Source: Wolbachia endosymbiont (group B) of Germaria angustata
GTDB taxonomy: Bacteria > Pseudomonadota > Alphaproteobacteria > Rickettsiales > Anaplasmataceae
Reading direction: 5' to 3'
NCBI RefSeq assembly: GCF_964026725.1
Contig: NZ_OZ034691.1
Span: 1,116,001-1,180,000, forward strand
DNA: 64,000 nucleotides
The notes beneath the pieces were generated by a model. It saw nothing but the letters and a program-made list of their open reading frames with translations. It was not told where the DNA came from and did not search any database. This document shows positions 28,740 through 38,159 of this stretch, in pieces. The position numbers were made by a program, and so were the translations under genes. Each line of letters starts with the position of its first letter. Position 1 is the stretch's first letter.

Positions 28740-28843
28740 ACCGCCATATATAGTGCTCTGCGGTAAATAAGTGTCCAAAATGCGCCATAATGGCTAATTA
28801 TAAGGTAATAACCGCAGTGTATAGCAGTTATAAACACGGCGGT
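28740..28843. repeat. Two hairpin-like elements bounded by ACCGC/GCGGT
   Basis: Two units, 28740-28764 and 28811-28843, each begin ACCGC and end GCGGT and share a related TATAG core. They fill the gap before the decoration gene. They may be small mobile palindromes or an mRNA processing site between protease and decoration genes. Confidence 0.45.
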
Positions 28844-28873
28844 AAAAAAAATAAAAAAAGGAGAGAAAAAGAC

Positions 28874-29245
28874 ATGATAAGTATAACTGAAGGAAATAAT
28901 TTAGGCGATCTTCTGAAATATGAAGTGTCCAACCTATATTCAAGAGACCAAATAACAGTAGCTAAAGGTCAAAATCTTAAGCTTGGTGCAGTAGTTGCCA
29001 AAAAGACGGAAGATGGTTTTATTAGAGTACTTAATCCTGCTGGAACAGATGGCACACAAACAGCAATAGGTGCAATAGTAAGTGATGTAAATGCGACAGA
29101 AAATGCCAAAGCAGTAATTATTACTCGTGGTGCAATACTAGCAGATCATGCAGTTGTGTGGCCAGCAAATATCACTGAAGAACAGAAAGCTGAAGCAATA
29201 AAGCAACTTGAAGGACGAGGGATCATTGTCCGCAAGGGAGTGTAA
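28874..29245 (+). CDS. Head decoration protein (lambda GpD type)
   Basis: This 123-residue protein stabilises the capsid shell. A conserved GDLLKYEVSNLYSRDQITV start and an AVIITRGAILA segment fit the GpD family. I choose ATG 28874, which has a GGAGAG site, over a longer frame from 28790 that would read through the hairpin repeats. Confidence 0.82.
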   Translation: MISITEGNNLGDLLKYEVSNLYSRDQITVAKGQNLKLGAVVAKKTEDGFIRVLNPAGTDGTQTAIGAIVSDVNATENAKAVIITRGAILADHAVVWPANITEEQKAEAIKQLEGRGIIVRKGV

Positions 29246-29270
29246 CTTAAATTAATAAGGGGGAAAAAGA

Positions 29271-30275
29271 ATGCAAAATCCATTTACAAATACAGCATTT
29301 AGCATGACGGCACTAACAAATGCGATGAATATATTGCCGATAAATTATGGACGAGTTGAAAATCTAAATTTGTTTCCAAGTAGGTCAGTAAGATTTAGAC
29401 ATATTACAATAGAAGAACATAATGGAGTTTTAAGTCTACTACCAACGCAAGTACCAGGGGCACCAGCAACAGTAGGAAAACGTGGTAAAAGAAAGGTAAG
29501 GACATTTACCATTCCTCATATTCCTCATGATGATGTGGTGTTACCAGAAGAAGTGCAAGGAATAAGGGCATTTGGATCAGAGAGTGAACTGAAAGCGCTG
29601 GCAGATGTAATAACTGACCATTTGCAGCTAATGAGAAATAAACATGCAATAACGTTGGAGCATTTGCGTATGGGAGCGCTGAAAGGAATAATTTTAGATG
29701 CTGATGGGTCAGAATTATTAAATCTGTACAACGAATTTAAAATAACACCAAAAGTAGTAAATTTTGCCCTTGGAACAGCAACAACAGATGTAAAACGTAA
29801 GTGTCTGGAAGTATTGCGGCATATTGAAGACAACTTAAGTGGTGAATATATGACCGGGATTCATGCTTTAGTAAGCCCTGAGTTTTTTGATGCACTTACT
29901 TCTCATACTAAAGTAAAAGAAGCATATGAAAGATGGCAAGAAGGAGCAGCGCTTCGGAATGATATGAGGTCAGGGTTTACGTTCTGTGGAATCACATTTG
30001 AGGAATATAGAGGGCAAGCAACTGATCCTGAAGGAACCGTGAGAAGATTTATAGAAAGAGATACAGGGCACTGTTTTCCAGTAGGAACAGCAAGTACATT
30101 TACAACATATTTTGCACCAGCAGACTTTAATGAGACAGTAAATACCCTTGGACAGCCACTATATGCAAAACAAGAGCCAAGGAGGTTTGATAGAGGAACT
30201 GATTTACATACACAGTCAAATCCTCTGCCAGTGTGCCACAGACCAGGAACATTAGTAAAAGTCGTTGCAGCATAA
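29271..30275 (+). CDS. Major capsid protein (lambda GpE type)
   Basis: This protein forms the head shell. It has 334 residues with the GpE features NILPINYGRVENLNLF near the N-terminus, THKVAL-like TIPHIPHDD, and the EPRRFDRGTDLHTQSNPLP C-terminal pattern. It has a strong AAGGGGGAAA site and follows the decoration gene by 25 nt. Confidence 0.9.
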   Translation: MQNPFTNTAFSMTALTNAMNILPINYGRVENLNLFPSRSVRFRHITIEEHNGVLSLLPTQVPGAPATVGKRGKRKVRTFTIPHIPHDDVVLPEEVQGIRAFGSESELKALADVITDHLQLMRNKHAITLEHLRMGALKGIILDADGSELLNLYNEFKITPKVVNFALGTATTDVKRKCLEVLRHIEDNLSGEYMTGIHALVSPEFFDALTSHTKVKEAYERWQEGAALRNDMRSGFTFCGITFEEYRGQATDPEGTVRRFIERDTGHCFPVGTASTFTTYFAPADFNETVNTLGQPLYAKQEPRRFDRGTDLHTQSNPLPVCHRPGTLVKVVAA

Positions 30276-30357
30276 CAATACTGGTAGAGTAACTACAAGT
30301 TGGTGAGGCACAAGAGGACTCTACTAGTATATACCTTATTAGCATACTTATGAAAGA

Positions 30358-30663
30358 ATGCAAGAGAATATTAAGAGATTACTAAAAGATTGTTTTGCCC
30401 ATTTAGGAGAAGTGGCTTTGTATAAATCAAAGGATAAGTCATACATGGTACAAGTATTAAAGCAACAGCCAGATAAATTATACGAGATTGGTGAAGGACA
30501 ATTTGTGGAAGAAACTTTAGCGTTAGAAGTAAGTGCGTTTGATGTGTTAAGGCCAATAGTAGGAGATGTTTTTGTTATAGGTGATCGAAGATATAAAGTA
30601 CACTCACCGCCACTTAGAGACAAGTCTGGAATAACGTGGAAAATAAAAGCGTCTGGGGTGTAA
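30358..30663 (+). CDS. Head-tail joining protein (GpFII-like)
   Basis: This 101-residue protein directly follows the capsid gene after an 82-nt gap. The strand-rich C-terminal part (VIGDRRYKVHSPPLRDKSG) resembles the phage FII/attachment family that forms the head-tail interface. The call rests on size, place and this motif. Confidence 0.6.
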   Translation: MQENIKRLLKDCFAHLGEVALYKSKDKSYMVQVLKQQPDKLYEIGEGQFVEETLALEVSAFDVLRPIVGDVFVIGDRRYKVHSPPLRDKSGITWKIKASGV

Positions 30664-30664
30664 A

Positions 30665-31157
30665 ATGTCTGTTCATATAGAAGTTGAGGTAATAGAAAAT
30701 GTAAATGCTAAAAGAAGAAAAGTAGAATTAGCAACGGTAAAGGCATTAAACAAAACGGCACTATGGTTAAAAGCGCAAGCAGCTAAGGAAATCAGTGAAG
30801 AAAAGCAGATAAAATTAAGTTTGATAAGAAAGAGATTAAGAATTTTTAAGGCGAAAACTAGCAGTGTTAATTAGAGCAAATCTCTATGACATTAGAGCAT
30901 CGACAATTGGCAAAATACAAAAAACAAGAAGAGGATCGAAAGTAGGAAAGCATGAGTTTATAGGAGGATTTGCAGCAGTTATGCCAAAAGGAAATAGCGG
31001 TATGTTTAAACGTGAAGGAAGAGCAGCATTGCCAATAAAGGAAGTTAAATTGCCATTGGAACCAGAAGCATCAAAAGTAATGAGAGATCTTGTTAATTAT
31101 GAGGTTGAGAAAGTGTTTACAAAATTTTTTGAACGTGAATTGAGCTATAAAGGATGA
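30665..31157 (+). pseudogene. Minor tail protein Z-like gene, split by a frameshift
   Basis: Two overlapping frames make one protein. The first (30665-30874) encodes 69 residues with a helical N-terminus (ALNKTALWLKAQAAKEIS) and ends in a stop. The second (from about 30864) continues with LIRANLYDIRASTIGKIQ to 31157. The switch lies at about 30860 in KTSSV. Together they give about 165 residues, fitting prophage minor tail protein Z. It is either broken or made by frameshifting. Confidence 0.65.
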
Positions 31158-31627
31158 ATTTGAAAGATTTACATGATAAAATTTGTACCACGCTGAAGAA
31201 AGAAATTTCTGCGATACAAACATGCGAAGTATATCCAGCAATAAGGAAAGAATTAGTAGCACCGGCAGTATTTGTGGAACTTAGTGGCTTTGAAAAAGGA
31301 CATGATCCAGGAACAGAAGAATTAGCGCTGAAAGCAAGATTTGAGGCAAGGATTGTAGTTGATGGAACAGTCGAGTATTCCTCGTTAGTTGTAAGGTCAT
31401 TAGCAGCAGAAGTAGCAAGAGTAGTAAATAAAAATACTTGGAATGTGGAAAATGTTTCACCTGCTGAATTTATCTCTGCGGAAGTTGACGGATTTAGGCC
31501 AGAGCTAGATGCTTATCTTGTGTGGCTAGTTGAATGGGTTCATGAGGTACACTCGGGTAAATCAGTATGGTCAACTGGCATAATGCCACATGTTATTGAG
31601 ATAGGTGAAGTGCATGTTAGACCATAG
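31154..31627 (+). CDS. Tail completion/terminator-like protein
   Basis: This 157-residue protein overlaps both the Z-like gene and gpV. The mixed alpha/beta pattern (VFVELSGFEKGHDPG, ARFEARIVVDG) and position between head-tail and baseplate genes fit a tail terminator. The family assignment is by context only. Confidence 0.5.
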   Translation: MNLKDLHDKICTTLKKEISAIQTCEVYPAIRKELVAPAVFVELSGFEKGHDPGTEELALKARFEARIVVDGTVEYSSLVVRSLAAEVARVVNKNTWNVENVSPAEFISAEVDGFRPELDAYLVWLVEWVHEVHSGKSVWSTGIMPHVIEIGEVHVRP

Positions 31628-32078
31628 TTTTGCAATTTCAGAGCTGAATAGGAAGCTAGCAAACGTTATTCGTATAGGAATTGTAAAAGAAATAGATTAT
31701 GAAAAAGCAAAAGTAAGAGTGAAAATAGGAGAACTTTTAACAGATTTTCTTCCATGGATAACTTCTAGAGCAGGAGAGGAAAGAAGCTGGCTACCACCAA
31801 GCATAAATGAACAGGTAGTAATATTGTCACCATTGGGAGAGTTATCATTAGGAGTAGTACTAGCTGGAATATATCAGCAAAATTATTCTGCTCCAGAGAA
31901 TAGTGAAATGATTAACAGTTTAGTATTTCAAGATGGAACAAAGTTATTGTATGACAAAGAGAGCAAGAATCTTGAAATTTCTGTAGTGGATAAATTAAAT
32001 TTCAAAGTAGGAAAATCAGAGATAGAAATGACAAAAAGTGGAATAAAACTGAAAGCAGAAAGGATCGACTTAAATTGA
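31614..32078 (+). CDS. Baseplate assembly protein V (P2 GpV-like spike)
   Basis: This protein forms the tail spike that pierces the target envelope. It has an OB-fold N-terminal half (VIRIGIVKEIDYEKAKVRVKIG, WLPPSINEQVVILSPLGE) and a repetitive strand-rich end (EIEMTKSGIKLKAERIDL). I start at ATG 31614; a GTG at 31605 would add three residues. The PAAR tip gene follows with overlap. Confidence 0.82.
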   Translation: MLDHSFAISELNRKLANVIRIGIVKEIDYEKAKVRVKIGELLTDFLPWITSRAGEERSWLPPSINEQVVILSPLGELSLGVVLAGIYQQNYSAPENSEMINSLVFQDGTKLLYDKESKNLEISVVDKLNFKVGKSEIEMTKSGIKLKAERIDLN

Positions 32079-32329
32079 ACAAAGGAATAGTGAGGTTAGG
32101 AGACTACTGTGGAGAAGCTATACCACATTTCTGCATTAGCGGAAGTAATAATGTTTTTGTAAACGGTAAGTCAATATGTAGACAAGGAGACAGTTTTAGT
32201 GAAGGAAGAGCATTAACTGAAGGATCAAAAACAGTGTTTGCAAATGGTCTTAGTGTAGGAAGAGTAGGAGATATAGTTTCATGTGGGTTTAAAGTAATAA
32301 AAGGCAGTGAAAGCGTTTTTGCAAAATAG
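32075..32329 (+). CDS. PAAR-motif spike tip protein
   Basis: This 84-residue protein has the PAAR pattern of strand repeats and metal ligands (GDYCGEAIPHFCISGSNNVFVNG, then SKTVFANG). It should cap the GpV spike. It starts at TTG, overlapping the gpV stop by 4 nt. Confidence 0.8.
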   Translation: MNKGIVRLGDYCGEAIPHFCISGSNNVFVNGKSICRQGDSFSEGRALTEGSKTVFANGLSVGRVGDIVSCGFKVIKGSESVFAK

Positions 32330-32331
32330 AA

Positions 32332-32667
32332 ATGAAGGGTATGGATGCTAAAACAGGAAAAGCGTTAGAAGGAATAGAGCACTTAAAGCAGTCGATAATT
32401 GATATACTGACCACTCCTATTAACAGTAGAGTAATGAGAAGAGATTATGGTTCTCGATTATTTGAATTAGTAGATAAGCCAATAAATAGAGATTTAACTT
32501 TGGAAATCTATGCAGCAACAGCAGAAGCACTGGGGAAATTTGAGAAGAGATTTAAGTTAGAAAAAGTAAAGATTGCTGAAGCTAAAGAAGGAAAAATGAC
32601 TCTTGTACTTGAAGGTATGTATCTTTCAGAAGGCAAATTCATAGGTATTAGTGGAATAGTTGTTTAG
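32332..32667 (+). CDS. Baseplate wedge protein W (gp25-like)
   Basis: This 111-residue protein has the gp25/GpW hallmark near residue 30 (ILTTPINSRVMRRDYGSRL), which places it in the baseplate wedge. It lies between the PAAR and gpJ genes as in P2-type tails. Confidence 0.88.
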   Translation: MKGMDAKTGKALEGIEHLKQSIIDILTTPINSRVMRRDYGSRLFELVDKPINRDLTLEIYAATAEALGKFEKRFKLEKVKIAEAKEGKMTLVLEGMYLSEGKFIGISGIVV

Positions 32668-32669
32668 AA

Positions 32670-33470
32670 ATGCAGACATCTAATATTATTGAAAAACTAA
32701 GCTATGAGGAAATCTTTTCCAGAATGAAGGAGGAGTTAGTGTGTAGAGATGAAACCTTTTCAGCGTTAGTAGAATCCGATCCAGCGATAAAGATTCTGGA
32801 GGTAGCAGCCTGGCGAGAACTTTTGCTCAGACAAAGGATGAACGAAGCAGTAAAGAGTAATTTACTGAAATTTGCAAGGGGAGAAGATCTTGATAATTTG
32901 GCTGAATTTTATGGAGTAGAGAGGCAGAAAGAAGAAGATGATGAACGATTTAGAAAAAGAATTAAAGCAAAAATAGTGGGCTCAAGCACGTGTGGAAGCA
33001 AAGAACACTATCGATATCATGCATTGTCAGCAGATAGTAGAGTAAAAGATGCACTAGTGGAATCAACTATACCAGGGAAAGTACAAATTTCAATCTTATC
33101 AACACAATTATCCACAACTGGCATAGCTTCAGAAGAGCTACTTGAAATTGTAAAAAAGCAGGTTACTAGAGAGGATATAAGGGTTTTAACCGATACAGTA
33201 ACAGTGATAGGTTGCAATATTACGGAAATAGATATTCACAGCAGAATGAGCATAAGTCCTATAATATCAGAGGAAGAAATCAAGAAGCAATTTATTAAGA
33301 AGTTTGAAGAAAGTAGAAGGCTGGGATGGAGTGTAACAAGATCGTGGATAATAGCGAATCTATTTGTAGAGGGTGTAGAAAACGTAGAATTAATAGAACC
33401 AAAAGAGGATGTTGTGGTATTGGGGAATGAGTGTGCAGTGCTTGGCCACGTCAAGTTAGATAGGATTTAA
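32670..33470 (+). CDS. Baseplate protein J (P2 GpJ-like)
   Basis: This 266-residue baseplate wedge component shows LLLRQRMNEAVKSNLLKFARGEDLDNLAEFYGVER, the signature of the GpJ family. It starts 2 nt after gpW. It is intact. Confidence 0.85.
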   Translation: MQTSNIIEKLSYEEIFSRMKEELVCRDETFSALVESDPAIKILEVAAWRELLLRQRMNEAVKSNLLKFARGEDLDNLAEFYGVERQKEEDDERFRKRIKAKIVGSSTCGSKEHYRYHALSADSRVKDALVESTIPGKVQISILSTQLSTTGIASEELLEIVKKQVTREDIRVLTDTVTVIGCNITEIDIHSRMSISPIISEEEIKKQFIKKFEESRRLGWSVTRSWIIANLFVEGVENVELIEPKEDVVVLGNECAVLGHVKLDRI

Positions 33471-33733
33471 AACGTATTTTTTTTGTTTTGTGCCAGTGAG
33501 GGGATTGCGTGCAATAAGTGGTTTAAGGTTTACTGGATCCAATGTTAGGGAGACGAAAGTATTGATTTTCTTCCAGAAGTTGTAACTTGTTTTTTAAAGT
33601 ATGGATAATATGGTCAAATATTATGGAGAGTGTTTTCGATATTAAGAACATCTTTATTTTTCTGCAATGATCTCTTGGTTACTCATAAGCTACCTAAATA
33701 AAGGAAATTAAAGCAACTTGAAAGAAAAGACAA
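33471..33733. other. Unexpected gap between gpJ and gpI
   Basis: In P2-type tails J and I abut, but here 263 nt without a gene lie between them. No terminal repeats or frames are visible. It may be a worn insertion. Confidence 0.35.
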
Positions 33734-34585
33734 ATGAAAAGTTTATTACCGCCAAACGCAACAAAGCAAGAGCAAGCACTGGTTAATGCAATCGATTATA
33801 AAGTTGATCCAAGCAGGATAAGAGGATTTAAATTTAGCCTAGGGGAAAAAATATTGCCGTGGTTGATTGAGGAATATGGTTTAGAAGAGATACTGCGTTG
33901 GGTAAAAGATAGAAGAAAAGCCGTAATAGAAGGAGTAAAATTTCAAAGACTGCGAGGAACACCTAAATCACTTAAAATAGCACTCAAGTGGGCAAATATA
34001 GAAGACATTACAATCATCGAAGAACCACCCGGTAAACACTTTTTTGAGTTGCAAGTAGGGATAAAAGAGGTACCAAATGACTTCTTCGTAGATGCAGTAG
34101 TAGAACTTGCAAAACTATCATTACCAGCAAGATCAAGGCTAATGAGGATTTTCAATGATCACCATAACGTTGATAGGTTTATTTTAGATGAAAGTTTATT
34201 CGGCAGCTTATTGTCAGACTATTCAGGTAGAAAAGTTGAAAAAGATGGACCAGTATTATCGTTTGGAAGAGTAAATTTTTTCAGGTCTAGTGGTCCAGTT
34301 ATTAGGATTATAGAAAACTATCTACGCGATCATTATGAACGAGCTTTAAGCAATGATATATATCGCCTAGATGTAGCAATCCTTGGAGAAACCGAGCCTC
34401 ACACAAAGAATTATAACGGTATTTATGAAAGAAATCATTTGTGGTACAACTTAAAAGCACTATATCCATTACCACAAAGTTTATTACCAGCAATTAAGTT
34501 TGTCAAAGCACAGATTGTACTGTCAGATAGCTGGAAATTAGGAGAAATAAATAGCTGTTTCCTCTTTGTTATCAAGAAGAGATAG
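33734..34585 (+). CDS. Tail protein I (P2 GpI-like), 5' part of a frameshifted gene
   Basis: The 283 residues show the GpI pattern: LVNAIDYKVDPSRIRGFKFSL near the N-terminus and RLRGTPKSLKIALKWANI. The frame ends in INSCFLFVIKKR, while another frame continues sensibly downstream, so the original protein was about 390 residues. A one-base change at about 34555-34565 breaks it. It is the last tail gene in the window; sheath, tube and tape-measure genes are absent. Confidence 0.75.
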   Translation: MKSLLPPNATKQEQALVNAIDYKVDPSRIRGFKFSLGEKILPWLIEEYGLEEILRWVKDRRKAVIEGVKFQRLRGTPKSLKIALKWANIEDITIIEEPPGKHFFELQVGIKEVPNDFFVDAVVELAKLSLPARSRLMRIFNDHHNVDRFILDESLFGSLLSDYSGRKVEKDGPVLSFGRVNFFRSSGPVIRIIENYLRDHYERALSNDIYRLDVAILGETEPHTKNYNGIYERNHLWYNLKALYPLPQSLLPAIKFVKAQIVLSDSWKLGEINSCFLFVIKKR

Positions 34586-34899
34586 GAGGCACACTTTTCC
34601 TTGGTAATGATAAACTTTCTGATCAGCTATGGAACTTGGAATACAAACCAATTTTGGAAAGATTTAATATCAGCTATGAATATGAAGCAAAGAATCTTAC
34701 TGATCAAAAGGTTGCGAAAGCTAATTTAACGGAATATCACGTTAGTTGCGAAAATGATAGAAGTTCAGGAAAAGAAGATTCGATACACGAATTAGAAAAT
34801 TACATTTTAGTATTTTACCCAGGAGTACTGAAGTGGCACGAACATCGACATTTGCACAGAAGTTGGAAAAATAGTCAAGTAATATCTATAATAAGTTAA
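34561..34899 (+). pseudogene. 3' part of frameshifted tail protein I gene
   Basis: Read in the other frame, CYQEEIGGTLFLGNDKLSDQ leads on to WKNSQVISIIS and a stop at 34899, completing the preceding gene. It has no start of its own with a ribosome site. Confidence 0.6.
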
Positions 34900-35067
34900 A
34901 TACTTATATTTAGATCCTTATGCATTATATTAATAATAGGTAAAAGTATATGAAATAAAAAGAAAAAGACTTGCTTTCTCATGCTAAAAAGGACATGACT
35001 TGAATAGCGGCAGGTAAATATAAGAAATTTGTCTGGCGCTAGAAAAGCTAATTTTATGAGGTATGAA

Positions 35068-35739
35068 ATGAGTTTTAGCAAGAGTAAGTTTTTTAAAGAA
35101 GTATCAAGTAACGGATTTAAAAATATTAACAAAAAAAATGAAGAAGGAGAGACGATCTTGCATCAAGCAGTAGAAATCTCTGATTACAAAACAGTGAGAT
35201 TATTAATAAAAAAAGGAGCAGAGGTAAATGCAAGAGATAAAAATGGTTATACACCTCTACACTGTGCAGTATTTGCGAAAAGCTTAGAAAATGTAAAAGT
35301 GTTGCTAAGGTCGGGAGCAGAAGTAAATGCCACTCAATATGTCACTGGATGTACGCCACTCCACTCTGCATGCAAAATAGGAGGAGTTGAAATAATAAAA
35401 GAGCTAGTAAAAGCAGGAGCTGAGGTTAATCAACTGAATAAATATGGTGCAACACCAATGTATTACATTTGGGAAAGTGAAAAGGCGAGCAAATTTCTGA
35501 GAGAAAAAGGTGGAGTAACAAAAAGTAGAGAACTGACGTGCTATGGAATAGAGAGGCTAGTGGGAGAAATAGCAGACATGTTGAATGGAAGCTACATGCC
35601 GGAGCTAAAAATAATAGAGATAGGAGAAATAAGGAAGAGAGACAAATCACTAATAAAGGAAGAATGTGAAAATTTAGCAAGCAAAATAATGAGCCAAGTA
35701 AGTGAAATGATAGATGAGGGGGTGAAAAGGAGGGCTTAA
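35068..35739 (+). CDS. Ankyrin-repeat protein
   Basis: About 223 residues with four ankyrin repeats (about 20-150; for example NGYTPLHCAVFAKSLENVKVL) and a helical C-terminal tail. The start at ATG 35068 has GAGG 6 nt upstream; a TTG at 35029 would make it longer. It is the first of an ankyrin pair before DUF2924 and the recombinase. Confidence 0.8.
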   Translation: MSFSKSKFFKEVSSNGFKNINKKNEEGETILHQAVEISDYKTVRLLIKKGAEVNARDKNGYTPLHCAVFAKSLENVKVLLRSGAEVNATQYVTGCTPLHSACKIGGVEIIKELVKAGAEVNQLNKYGATPMYYIWESEKASKFLREKGGVTKSRELTCYGIERLVGEIADMLNGSYMPELKIIEIGEIRKRDKSLIKEECENLASKIMSQVSEMIDEGVKRRA

Positions 35740-35777
35740 AGAAGGGGTTTAAATTCAGAGAAAAGGTGAGGTAGGTC

Positions 35778-36239
35778 ATGAGTAAAAAAGGAAAAGAGGA
35801 GTCACTATTAGAGAACTCATATAAAAATATTTATGCAAGAGACAAGAATGGAAGAACAGCTCTACATTATGCAGTAGAGGTAAAAACAGTGAAGTTATTA
35901 GTCGAAAAAGGAGCGAATGTGAATGCTAAAGATGTAGAAGGATACACAGCACTGCACCTAGCGGTAACGGAGAAACGTCTAGAAATCGTGAGGGAATTGA
36001 TAAAATCAGGAGGGAATGTAAATGCTGAAGAGTATGGCAATAAATGCACTCCATTGCACCTTGCATGTATGGTAGGAGAAAAAGAAATAGTGGAGGAGCT
36101 AGTGAAAGCTGGAGGAGAAATAGAGCAAGCGGATAAATTTGGAATGACAGCGATGGATTATGCGAAAACCAGTAAAGAAGTAACTGAAGTATTGAAGAAA
36201 AAAATAGACAGAATTGAAAAGCTATTTATGAAGAGCTGA
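35778..36239 (+). CDS. Ankyrin-repeat protein, second of a pair
   Basis: 153 residues with three to four ankyrin repeats (RTALHYAVEVKTVKLL, YTALHLAVTEKRLEIV, CTPLHLACMVGEKEIV). It closely resembles the preceding gene (shared CTPLH.AC..G..EI pattern), which suggests tandem duplication. DUF2924 follows after 4 nt. Confidence 0.8.
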   Translation: MSKKGKEESLLENSYKNIYARDKNGRTALHYAVEVKTVKLLVEKGANVNAKDVEGYTALHLAVTEKRLEIVRELIKSGGNVNAEEYGNKCTPLHLACMVGEKEIVEELVKAGGEIEQADKFGMTAMDYAKTSKEVTEVLKKKIDRIEKLFMKS

Positions 36240-36243
36240 AAAT

Positions 36244-36678
36244 ATGGAGAAAGAAATAGAAAAGAAAGTAATGAATTTAGAGAGAAAACCTTTGGGTGAG
36301 CTGAGAAAAATATGGAAGAAGGTATATGGAGAAGAAGCGCCTAGATACTCAAAGAAATATCTGATACCGAGATTAGCTTATAGAATGCAGGAAAAAGCGT
36401 ATGGAGAAATGTCAAGAAAGGGGACAAAAAGACTAGAGTATCTGGCAGATCGGCTAGAGAAGGGAAAAAGAATAAGTAGCGATAAATTACCAGTAGAGGG
36501 GACAGAATTAATATTAGAGAGAGGTGAAGAGACGTATGCGGTAATGGTAACAGATAAGGGTTTAATCTACCGAGAAGAATTTTTCACATCATTGTCAGCA
36601 GTAGCCGGAAAAATAATGGGAATGAGCTACAATGGGCCGCTTCTATTTGGAATGAGAGATAAGGAGAAAGAATGCTGA
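36244..36678 (+). CDS. DUF2924 protein coupled to a serine recombinase
   Basis: 144 residues with the DUF2924 pattern (LGELRKIWKKVYGEEAPRYSKKYLIPRLAYRMQ) and a strand-rich second half. It overlaps the recombinase start by 7 nt. DUF2924 genes are commonly found next to large serine recombinases in alphaproteobacterial phages and may direct or accompany recombination. Confidence 0.82.
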   Translation: MEKEIEKKVMNLERKPLGELRKIWKKVYGEEAPRYSKKYLIPRLAYRMQEKAYGEMSRKGTKRLEYLADRLEKGKRISSDKLPVEGTELILERGEETYAVMVTDKGLIYREEFFTSLSAVAGKIMGMSYNGPLLFGMRDKEKEC

Positions 36679-38159
36679 AAGAGGTAAGATGTGCGATATA
36701 TACGAGAAAATCAAATGAGGATGGACTAGAGCAGAAGTTTAACAGTTTAGATGCGCAACGAGTAGCATGTGAAAAGTACATAAAGAGCAGAGAGGGTTGG
36801 GTAATATTGGCCAAAAGGTACGATGATGGAGGTTTCTCAGGAAAAAACTTAGAAAGACCAGCGATAAAGGAATTGTTTGAAGATGTAAAAAAAGGAGAAG
36901 TAGATTGTGTAGTAGTATATACGCTAGATAGGCTATCAAGGGAAACAAAAGACAGCATCGAAGTAACGTCATTTTTTAGAAGACATCGAGTAAATTTTGT
37001 AGCAGTAACACAAATATTTGATAATAATACGCCAATGGGAAAATTTGTACAAACGGTATTGTCAGGAGCAGCACAACTAGAAAGAGAAATGATTGTAGAA
37101 AGAGTAAAAAATAAAATAGCAACATCAAAGGAGCAGGGATTATGGATGGGTGGAACTTTGCCGCTAGGGTATGATGTAAAAGATAAAGAATTAATAATAA
37201 ATGAGAAAGAAGCGAAAATAGTAGGGCACATATTTGAAAGATATTTGGAGCTGAAGTCAATGGCAGAACTAGCAAGGGAATTAAATAGTCAAGGTTACAG
37301 AACAAAATCGGATATCTTTAAAAAAGCAACGGTGAGAAGAATAATAACAAATCCAATATATATGGGAAAAATCAGGCATTATGAGAAAGAGTATGAAGGA
37401 AAGCATGAAGCAATAATAGAGGAAGAAAAATGGCAAAAAGCGCAGGAATTGATAAGTAATCAGCCATATAGAAAAGCAAAATATGAGGAAGCGCTGCTTA
37501 GGGGAATAATTAAGTGTAAGAGCTGTAGTGTAAATATGACACTGACATACTCAAAAAAAGAAAATAAAAGGTACCGATATTATGTATGCAACAATCACTT
37601 AAGGGGAAAGAATTGTGAATCAGTAAATCGAACAATAGTAGCAGGAGAAGTAGAAAAAGAAGTGATGAGAAAAGCGGAGCAGATATATGAAAATTGGAGA
37701 GAAAAGACCGAAGAAAAATGGGAAAATTTAAATTTTGGAAAGCAGAAAGAAGTAGTGAAAAAGTTAATAAAAGGAGTAATGATAAAAGAAGATGGAATAG
37801 AGGTGAGTTTAGAGGATAAGGTGGAATTTATACCAATAAAAAAGAAAGGAAAGAAATGCACAGTAGTAGAGCCAGAAGGGAAAACAAATAATGCGTTACT
37901 CAAAGCAGTGGTAAAAGCCCATCTGTGGAAACGCCAGCTAGAAGAAGGGAAATATAGAAGTGTGAAAGAACTGAGTATCAAAATTAATATAGGTACAAGA
38001 CGTATACAGCAAATTTTAAGGTTAAATTATTTAGCTCCGAAGATTAAGGAAGACATAGTAAATGGGAGACAGCCAAGGGGTTTGAAGTTAGTTGATTTGA
38101 GAGAAATACCGATGCTGTGGAGTGAACAATTAGAGAAGTTTTACGGCTCAGCGTCGTAA
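36672..38159 (+). CDS. Large serine recombinase
   Basis: 495 residues. Resolvase domain: IYTRKSNEDGLEQKFNSLDAQR, with nucleophile Ser14, then DGGFSGKN and YTLDRLSRETKD. Then the recombinase domain (about 160-260), zinc ribbon (CKSCSVNM...CNNHLRGKNC, about 280-315), and a C-terminal helix-turn-helix-like stretch (IGTRRIQQILRLNYLAPK). It is distinct from the recombinase at 9509 in the resolvase half. A copy of its 3' end survives inverted at 9010-9195. Confidence 0.88.
   Translation: MLKEVRCAIYTRKSNEDGLEQKFNSLDAQRVACEKYIKSREGWVILAKRYDDGGFSGKNLERPAIKELFEDVKKGEVDCVVVYTLDRLSRETKDSIEVTSFFRRHRVNFVAVTQIFDNNTPMGKFVQTVLSGAAQLEREMIVERVKNKIATSKEQGLWMGGTLPLGYDVKDKELIINEKEAKIVGHIFERYLELKSMAELARELNSQGYRTKSDIFKKATVRRIITNPIYMGKIRHYEKEYEGKHEAIIEEEKWQKAQELISNQPYRKAKYEEALLRGIIKCKSCSVNMTLTYSKKENKRYRYYVCNNHLRGKNCESVNRTIVAGEVEKEVMRKAEQIYENWREKTEEKWENLNFGKQKEVVKKLIKGVMIKEDGIEVSLEDKVEFIPIKKKGKKCTVVEPEGKTNNALLKAVVKAHLWKRQLEEGKYRSVKELSIKINIGTRRIQQILRLNYLAPKIKEDIVNGRQPRGLKLVDLREIPMLWSEQLEKFYGSAS

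Noticed and set aside
28790..28873. Longer N-terminus for the decoration protein
   Set aside because: It would translate the ACCGC/GCGGT hairpin elements; the ATG at 28874 has a proper ribosome site and matches the family start.
36584..37305. Long minus-strand frames opposite the DUF2924 and recombinase genes
   Set aside because: Translations are Leu/Ser/Phe-rich shadows of purine-rich coding DNA; the plus-strand genes have clear domains.
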